This document shows positions 36,279-42,056 of a stretch of DNA of 42,056 bases, in pieces. Made by a program: the position numbers and the translations under genes. Position 1 is the stretch's first letter; each line of letters starts with the position of its first letter. Source of the stretch: Phycisphaerales bacterium (GTDB lineage: Bacteria; Planctomycetota; Phycisphaerae; Phycisphaerales; SM1A02). Under the pieces are notes generated by a model, which had not been told where the DNA came from, did no database searches, and saw only the letters and a program-made list of their open reading frames with translations. Where the stretch lies: positions 1-42,056 of the forward strand of contig DTSO01000018.1 in assembly GCA_012965315.1 (NCBI GenBank). Reading direction: 5' to 3'.

Positions 36279-36314
36279 TTGTGATGTTTTGAATTTTGAT
36301 ATGGAGTACTAAAC

Positions 36315-37727
36315 GTGAGTTACAAATTTTATGGAAGTATTAGCTTCCTCTACATTGCCTTCTTTATTGCTGGTTGCCAATCGTATGAACCTGCACCGCT
36401 TGACATCGGCTCCTATCGCAATGACTTAGAAAACAGGCTAATAAATATTGAACCAATAACAGAGTTTGCAAACCGAGTTGCCGCCTCTGATGGTGTGCCT
36501 GTGCAATTTGACATGCATGATGGCATTTCTCCCTCTGAGGGCGAGGTTATTGCATTATTTTATAACCCCGAATTGCGAATGGCTCGACTTGAAGCCAGCG
36601 TTGCACTTGCAAAATATGAAACCGCTGGACTCTGGCAAGATCCAGTGTTCGGTTTCGATGGTGCTGAAATTTCATCTCCTTCTGCACCGTTTGAATTTGG
36701 GTTTATGGCGAATGTTTCTATTCCAATCTCAGGAAGATTAAAAGTTGAAAAGAAACGAGCTGGGACTATTTACGAAGCGCAGTTGATGAAACTAATCAAC
36801 GATGAATGGAATGTTCGCTCAGAACTTCGCCGTCGTTGGGTAAACTGGGCTACAGCAACTTTACAAGTGCAACTCTTCAATGAAGCAATCGATCAACTTG
36901 AACGCATCATTTTAATTGCAGATACTTTGGCCAAAGCTGGAGAAATCAACCGAGTTGAGTATCGACTGTTAACCGTAGAACTTGCAAGTTACAAAGTCAA
37001 AGCAACTGACGCAACTCTCCATTTGTTTGAAGAAGAACTAGTTCTTATTGGATTAATGGGATTACCACCAGTAAGTGGAGAATATTTAATTGCAGAATTT
37101 CCTGCAATACAAACAACGGTTACCGGAGATGAAACCGCACGCTTAATTGACGCCAATACAGAACTCGCAATCCTGTTTGCAAATTATCAAACTGCAGAGG
37201 AATCATTGCGACTTGAAATCAAAAAGCAATACCCAGATATTGAAATCGGATCAGGATATGGAAGTGAATTTAACGACCACCGCGTCTTATTTGGTCTTAC
37301 TATTCCCCTCTCCATTTGGAATCGCAACCAAGCTGGAATTGCAAACGCAAAAACCCAACGAGAAGTTGCAAGGGCAGAAGTGGAAACTACCTTTGCTCGG
37401 TTATTCCGCGAACTTACGCTTGCAAATACATCGTTCCTCATCAAAAAAACACAACGTGCGTTTTATGCAAACGACATCGTGCCAATGCTCGAAGAACAAA
37501 CGAAAGACATCGTGCAAATTGTTGAACTTGGCGAAGTTGACACTTTCATACTTTTAGAAACTGTAACTCGCCAGCATGATGCTAAAAATCGACTCTTACG
37601 ATTGCAAGCAGATGAAATGATTGCTGCAATACGTGTTCATCAAATTTTAGGTCCTGAGTATCAACTTCACCCATCGCCGGTAAACAGAGAACTCACTACA
37701 GAAGACACACTTGGAGGTGTGCAATGA
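36315..37727 (+). CDS. TolC/CzcC-like outer-membrane efflux lipoprotein
   Basis: The 470-residue protein starts with GTG at 36315 and a lipobox-type signal (IAFFIAGC|QS). Two repeats of the outer-membrane efflux domain fill the rest, each with long coiled helices and strand motifs. It would form the outer-membrane channel of a three-part efflux pump with the two following genes. It overlaps the adaptor gene by 4 bases (translational coupling), fixing the operon order channel-adaptor-pump. Length is typical of CzcC/CusC (about 420-470). Confidence 0.85.
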   Translation: MSYKFYGSISFLYIAFFIAGCQSYEPAPLDIGSYRNDLENRLINIEPITEFANRVAASDGVPVQFDMHDGISPSEGEVIALFYNPELRMARLEASVALAKYETAGLWQDPVFGFDGAEISSPSAPFEFGFMANVSIPISGRLKVEKKRAGTIYEAQLMKLINDEWNVRSELRRRWVNWATATLQVQLFNEAIDQLERIILIADTLAKAGEINRVEYRLLTVELASYKVKATDATLHLFEEELVLIGLMGLPPVSGEYLIAEFPAIQTTVTGDETARLIDANTELAILFANYQTAEESLRLEIKKQYPDIEIGSGYGSEFNDHRVLFGLTIPLSIWNRNQAGIANAKTQREVARAEVETTFARLFRELTLANTSFLIKKTQRAFYANDIVPMLEEQTKDIVQIVELGEVDTFILLETVTRQHDAKNRLLRLQADEMIAAIRVHQILGPEYQLHPSPVNRELTTEDTLGGVQ

Positions 37728-39115
37728 AATTACAATTAACCCTACTCTCAATATTCGCCCTGCAAGGGTGCATGGACAATGAATCTAAAACTCCAATAAT
37801 TCAAAATGAACCTGAAATTGCAATTGCATCGAATCGTGTTGCAATTCCAGAAGCAGTTCGTGCGAATCTTGGAATTACTTTTGCAACGACAGAACGAAGA
37901 AAACTCCAAGACATACTGCGTGCACCTGGTAAATTTGAATATTTACCCTCTGCAAAAAGAGAATACAGAACAGCACTTTCTGGCAAAGTCGAACTCCACG
38001 TTGAACAGTTTGAAAAAGTTCTAGAAGGAACCCTTCTCTACACATTAGATTCATCCCAATGGCGTGAAATTCAACAAACAATCGCTGGTCATTTAGCAAC
38101 AGTTCAAAAACTTGAAGCGAAAATGGAAATGTTTCACCCTCTCTTTCTTGCACATGAACAGCATGAATACAGCATCAAAGTAAATGTTGAAATGTGGGAA
38201 GAGCGAATTAAGAAACTTGAAGCAATTCAAAAGGCAGGTGGTGGAAGTTTGCGTGAATTCACCTCTGCGCGAGCAGCATTCGGTGCAGCACGCGCTGAAC
38301 TTGCAGACTTGCGAGAAAAAGACGCTGAACTTGAAGCATCCTACGCTGAAACAGTTGCAGCATTACGCGCAGCAAAAGCAACCGTTGAATTTTCACTTGA
38401 ATCCGCTTCTTCAATGTTAAATGTCCCGCTTCCTGCTAACTCACCAGAATGGTGGAAAGAGATTAAAAGAATTAACGTAACTGCAACACACTCTGGTGTT
38501 GTTGAAGCACTTGCCATTACAAACGGATCGTGGATAAATGAACAAGCAAATGTACTGACTGTTATCCAGCCTAATAAACTTCGTTTTCGCGCTTCCGGTT
38601 TACAAAGCGACCTTGGTGTACTTCGAGATGGTTTACAAGTTAACATTGTTCCACCTACGCCAACATCAGCAGGGAACGCTGTCAACTTACAAAACACTAT
38701 GCATGGTCTGCTCCAGCTTGGTTTAACGGGCGATTCGAATGACAGAACTATTGATTTGTATGTCACGCCAGATTCACTTGCATCTTGGGCACGACCTGGC
38801 GTAACTGCACAACTTGAAATAATTACTGAATCAACAAGCACACCAGAACTTTCTATTCCACTTGCTGCAATTCAGCATGATGGGCTCACTCCTATTCTTT
38901 TTAGAAGAGCACCCGACAACCCAAATGAAGCCATTCGAATGGAAGCTGATCTTGGGTTAGATGATGGTCGCTGGGTTGCAATTCTCTCTGGCTTAGCCGA
39001 TGGAGATGAAGTTGTGCTTGACGGTGGTTTTCAATTAATGCTAGCAACAAGTGGTTCCATCCAACAAGGTGGACACTTCCACTCCGATGGAACATTTCAC
39101 GAAGGGGAACATTAA
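37724..39115 (+). CDS. RND efflux periplasmic adaptor (CzcB/CusB-like)
   Basis: The 463-residue protein has a lipoprotein signal (LSIFALQGC|MD), then the barrel-sandwich and a long helical hairpin (about 115-220, heptad-rich, QTIAGHLATVQKLEAKM to ELEASYAETVAAL), and the C-terminal beta-barrel with the membrane-proximal region. As an HlyD/MFP family protein it joins the inner pump and outer channel. It starts with a 4-base overlap and ends 3 bases before the pump ATG. No CusF-like or methionine-rich metal site is evident. The end HFHSDGTFHEGEH is histidine-rich and might contact metal. Confidence 0.87.
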   Translation: MKLQLTLLSIFALQGCMDNESKTPIIQNEPEIAIASNRVAIPEAVRANLGITFATTERRKLQDILRAPGKFEYLPSAKREYRTALSGKVELHVEQFEKVLEGTLLYTLDSSQWREIQQTIAGHLATVQKLEAKMEMFHPLFLAHEQHEYSIKVNVEMWEERIKKLEAIQKAGGGSLREFTSARAAFGAARAELADLREKDAELEASYAETVAALRAAKATVEFSLESASSMLNVPLPANSPEWWKEIKRINVTATHSGVVEALAITNGSWINEQANVLTVIQPNKLRFRASGLQSDLGVLRDGLQVNIVPPTPTSAGNAVNLQNTMHGLLQLGLTGDSNDRTIDLYVTPDSLASWARPGVTAQLEIITESTSTPELSIPLAAIQHDGLTPILFRRAPDNPNEAIRMEADLGLDDGRWVAILSGLADGDEVVLDGGFQLMLATSGSIQQGGHFHSDGTFHEGEH

Positions 39116-39118
39116 GCC

Positions 39119-42056
39119 ATGTTAAAAGCATTAATCCGCTTTTCTCTTCATTACTCTTCGCTTGTCATTTTGATGTCGTTGTTGTTAACTGGGTACGCTG
39201 CATATCAAATTCCCCGAATGAGTATTGATGTCTTTCCTGAACTGAATGCACCGACTGTTGTCATCATGGCAGAAGCCGGCGGCCTTGCTGCAGATGAAGT
39301 TGAACAATATGTAACTTTTCCAATAGAGTCTGCAGTGAATGGTATGACAGGTGTTCGACGTGTTCGAAGTGCCAGCGCAATCGGTCTTTCTATTGTTTGG
39401 GTAGATTTAGATTGGGGAGCAGACCTTTACAACGCTCGGCAATTAGTTGCAGAGCGTCTATCTACCGTTCGCGAAAGTTTGCCGGCTGAAGTAGAGCCAT
39501 TTATTACGCCTATCACTTCAATTGCAGGTGAAATCATGTTGGTTTCAATCTCCTCTCCCGATGGTGGTGCAACCCCGCTTGAACTTCGTTCGTATGCAGA
39601 ATTTGATTTACGAAACAAAGTTTTATCTATACCTGGCGTTGCACAAGTTGTGGCAATTGGTGGAGAACTTCCTGAATACCAAGTCAATGTTGACCAAGAG
39701 CGATTGCGTATTTACGACTTAACCATCTCTGATATCGTAAAAGCAGCTGGCAATGCGCACTCCACAGCAAGCGCAGGCTATCTGCCAAACGTAGGTAGTT
39801 TTGAAATTCCAATTCGGCAACAAAGCCGAGTCACAAAACCAAGTGATATTGCAAATACCATTGTTTCTTTTCATGATGGAGTACCAGTTACTATTGGACA
39901 AGTTGCAAACGTAGTTCTCGGTCCAGCCCTAAAACGTGGCGAAGGATCCGACAACGGCTCTCCTGCAGTTGTTATTTCAATTCAAAAATCCCCTGGAACA
40001 AACACACTTGCATTAACCGAACAAATTGATATTTTGTTTGACCAAATTGAAAAATCACTACCGTCAGGGATGCATTTAAATCGAGAAGTTTTTAGGCAGT
40101 CCCATTTCATTAACCGCGCAGTAAGCAATGTTACGACAGTTCTTCTTGAAGCCGTTGTCATCGTTGCCATCATTCTGATGCTCTTTTTAATGAATGTTCG
40201 CACAACCATTATTACGCTTACCGCATTGCCAGTATCGCTTGCGATTGGACTGCTAATGATGAGTTGGTTTAATCTTGGTCTTAATGTAATGTCGCTTGGT
40301 GGTCTAACTGTCGCCATTGGTGTTCTTGTCGATGACGCAATTATTGACGTCGAAAATGTATTTAGACGACTCAAACAAAACCACAACTTGCCACTTGACC
40401 AACAAAAAGAATTTGTCGAAATAATTTTTGAGGCGAGTAATGAAATTAGGCCAGCGATGGTTTTTGCCACTGTCATTATTGTTTTAGTCTTTGTACCACT
40501 TCTCTTTTTGCAAGGCCTTGAAGGTAAATTTTTCCAACCACTAGCATTAACGTACATGATTTCAATTATTGCATCACTTTTTGTTGCACTAACACTCACT
40601 CCTGCACTGTGCAAAATCCTTCTCGGTAAGAAAATTGATAAAGAACATACCAAAGAGTCATGGCTTGTTGTTGTATTAAAACGTTATTACGACCGAGCTC
40701 TTGCGGGAGCACTTAAATTCCGAGGAATTGTTATTGCAAGTGCAACAACAGCAACTATTGCTGCTTTGTTGTTAGCGAGCACATTTGGTACGTCTTTTCT
40801 GCCCTCATTTAACGAAGGCACATTTACTGTTTTCTTATTCGCTCCTCCAGGAACTTCATTAGTCGAGAGCAACCGCTTGGCGACAAATGTAGAGACTCAA
40901 CTTGGTGCAATTGAAGGAGTGCATTCTGTTTCTCGAAGAACAGGTCGAGCAGAACGAGACGAACACGCTGAGCCAGTAAGCAGTTCAGAAATTGAAGTCT
41001 CAATCGCAGAAGGTTTTAGCCAAAAAGAACTGCGAGTAAAAATTGACAAAGTTTTAGCCGCAATTCCTGGAATAACTACCATGGTTGGTCAACCAATCGA
41101 GCATCGTTTAAGCCATTTGCTTTCTGGAACGCCCGCTGCAATTGCAATTAGCGTGTACGGCGAGGATTTAAATAAATTACGAGCCGTCGCGAAGCAAATT
41201 GAAAAGGTGCTATCAACGGTGCAAGGCGCAAGAGACGTAAATGCAAATCGTGAAGTAATGATTACTTCATTACCAATTCAATATCGTCACGCTGAACTTG
41301 CATCTTTCGGGCTAACTCCTGCAGAAGCAGCAGAACAAGTTCGAGAAGCAATGTACGGAGAAGTTGTCGATACTGTTAATCAGGGCACTCGTCAATATAA
41401 TTTAGTCGTACGTCTAGACCCGTCACAACGCGAAACTATCGAACAAGTTCGCGACCTTTTATTACGAGGCAGGAACGGTGCAACAATCAGACTTCGCGAT
41501 GTCGCCGACATTGGACCTGAACGATCGAGCAATTTAATTACTCGAGAAAATGCCCAGCGTAAGGCCGTTGTCTCACTCAATGTTGCAGAGAACTCAAACC
41601 TTGGCGACCTCATAGCAGAAGTTAAACTATTAGTCGATCCAATTGTGCAACAAGCGGGATACACCGTGCATTACGGTGGACAATTTGAAGCACAACAATC
41701 CGCGACAAAAACAATTTACGCTTCTGGGTTTGCAATTGCAATTTTAATTCTCATGTTGTTGCAGATTTCCACTGGTTCAATGCGCGCTGCACTTCTTGTC
41801 ATGGTTAACATGCCACTTGCACTTATCGGTGGTATTGCTGCAATTTACATAACTGAAGGCGGCGGCTTCGTTTCAAATACTATTGCCCTCTTTGGTTTTG
41901 GTGGAACATACATCGCGCCTGTCATTTCAATCGCAAGTATGGTTGGTTTTATCACCCTTTTTGGTATTTCGATTCGAAATGGTATTTTACTTGTCAATCA
42001 CTACAACCATTTAATGCAAAACGAACATGTTCCCATTCGTAAAGCAATCATCCAAG
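39119..42056 (+). CDS. CzcA/CusA-like heavy-metal RND efflux pump (partial, C-terminus off the right edge)
   Basis: The reading frame starts ATG 39119 and runs 979 codons to the edge; the family is about 1040. It has the RND pattern: an N-terminal helix with MLKALIRFSLHYSS, a periplasmic domain with VEQYVTFPIESAVNG, six helices in the middle, a second periplasmic domain and a C-terminal helix bundle. The proton-relay position is VDDAIIDVEN with D405, matching CusA D405, but with a second D at 406 and D410. By alignment from memory, two CusA copper-relay methionines are absent: M623 is H666 (RLSHLL) and M672 is L732 (FGLTPAEA). So Cu/Ag is unlikely; Zn, Co or Ni is possible. GAAGGGG upstream supports the start. 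Confidence 0.9.
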   Translation, partial: MLKALIRFSLHYSSLVILMSLLLTGYAAYQIPRMSIDVFPELNAPTVVIMAEAGGLAADEVEQYVTFPIESAVNGMTGVRRVRSASAIGLSIVWVDLDWGADLYNARQLVAERLSTVRESLPAEVEPFITPITSIAGEIMLVSISSPDGGATPLELRSYAEFDLRNKVLSIPGVAQVVAIGGELPEYQVNVDQERLRIYDLTISDIVKAAGNAHSTASAGYLPNVGSFEIPIRQQSRVTKPSDIANTIVSFHDGVPVTIGQVANVVLGPALKRGEGSDNGSPAVVISIQKSPGTNTLALTEQIDILFDQIEKSLPSGMHLNREVFRQSHFINRAVSNVTTVLLEAVVIVAIILMLFLMNVRTTIITLTALPVSLAIGLLMMSWFNLGLNVMSLGGLTVAIGVLVDDAIIDVENVFRRLKQNHNLPLDQQKEFVEIIFEASNEIRPAMVFATVIIVLVFVPLLFLQGLEGKFFQPLALTYMISIIASLFVALTLTPALCKILLGKKIDKEHTKESWLVVVLKRYYDRALAGALKFRGIVIASATTATIAALLLASTFGTSFLPSFNEGTFTVFLFAPPGTSLVESNRLATNVETQLGAIEGVHSVSRRTGRAERDEHAEPVSSSEIEVSIAEGFSQKELRVKIDKVLAAIPGITTMVGQPIEHRLSHLLSGTPAAIAISVYGEDLNKLRAVAKQIEKVLSTVQGARDVNANREVMITSLPIQYRHAELASFGLTPAEAAEQVREAMYGEVVDTVNQGTRQYNLVVRLDPSQRETIEQVRDLLLRGRNGATIRLRDVADIGPERSSNLITRENAQRKAVVSLNVAENSNLGDLIAEVKLLVDPIVQQAGYTVHYGGQFEAQQSATKTIYASGFAIAILILMLLQISTGSMRAALLVMVNMPLALIGGIAAIYITEGGGFVSNTIALFGFGGTYIAPVISIASMVGFITLFGISIRNGILLVNHYNHLMQNEHVPIRKAIIQ

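Noticed and set aside
39982-40653. 223-residue reverse frame
   Set aside because: Antisense shadow of the RND pump; the composition is what a complementary RND helix stretch would give.

Overview
The window reads as a piece of bacterial chromosome from the Planctomycetota, probably a Phycisphaerae-like marine lineage. This is inferred from a truncated exosortase-type protein with a VPAPAT + hydrophobic + RRRR tail, an enlarged PurD, ankyrin/DUF1573 lipoproteins, a single-gene MEMO-family protein, and an AT-leaning composition (about 40% GC by eye). Few genes carry a clear Shine-Dalgarno sequence, so several starts are uncertain. No phage, transposase, integrase or CRISPR array was found. Most of the window is ordinary housekeeping sequence in short, tightly packed operons with 4-bp start/stop overlaps.

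Layout. 1-852: an ABC transporter ATPase cut by the left edge. 1001-6239: GAF-response regulator, prmC and a bifunctional PutA. 6234-8692: divergent CPA2 cation/proton antiporter and TauE permease, whose start codons share a 16-bp palindrome. 8684-10826: a reverse operon of TIM-barrel protein, cmk and plsC. 10920-13333: gcvH-uvrB. 13311-16636: purD and an HWE histidine kinase. 16787-18767: WYL regulator and an RsmB-like RNA methyltransferase.

18811-21220 is the only clearly rearranged, accessory-like part. It holds a small unknown ORF with a structured leader, an intact tRNA-Lys(CTT), a zinc-ribbon membrane protein, a second tRNA-Lys-like copy (94 bp exactly duplicated, with two compensatory T-stem changes), a frameshifted sorting-tail protein and a third, decayed tRNA-Lys copy.

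21221-26202 is a reverse block of cysteine desulfurase, MFS transporter, recA and UDP-glucuronate decarboxylase. A strong recA terminator overlaps the longest MFS reading frame. 26242-34182 holds anmK, an M32 carboxypeptidase, a DUF1573/ankyrin lipoprotein, a MEMO-family protein with a PqqD-like N-terminus, dtd, a family-4-like uracil-DNA glycosylase lacking one cluster cysteine, and a DUF2617-like protein. 34188-35573 is an unknown membrane protein. 35813-42056 is a heavy-metal efflux operon: a small secreted His/Cys-rich protein, a CzcC-like outer-membrane lipoprotein, a CzcB-like adaptor and a CzcA/CusA-like RND pump cut by the right edge. The pump keeps the proton-relay aspartate but lacks two of CusA's copper-binding methionines.

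I see no convincing complete novel defence or biosynthetic system. The strongest unexplained signal is the triplicated tRNA-Lys region with its frameshifted surface protein.
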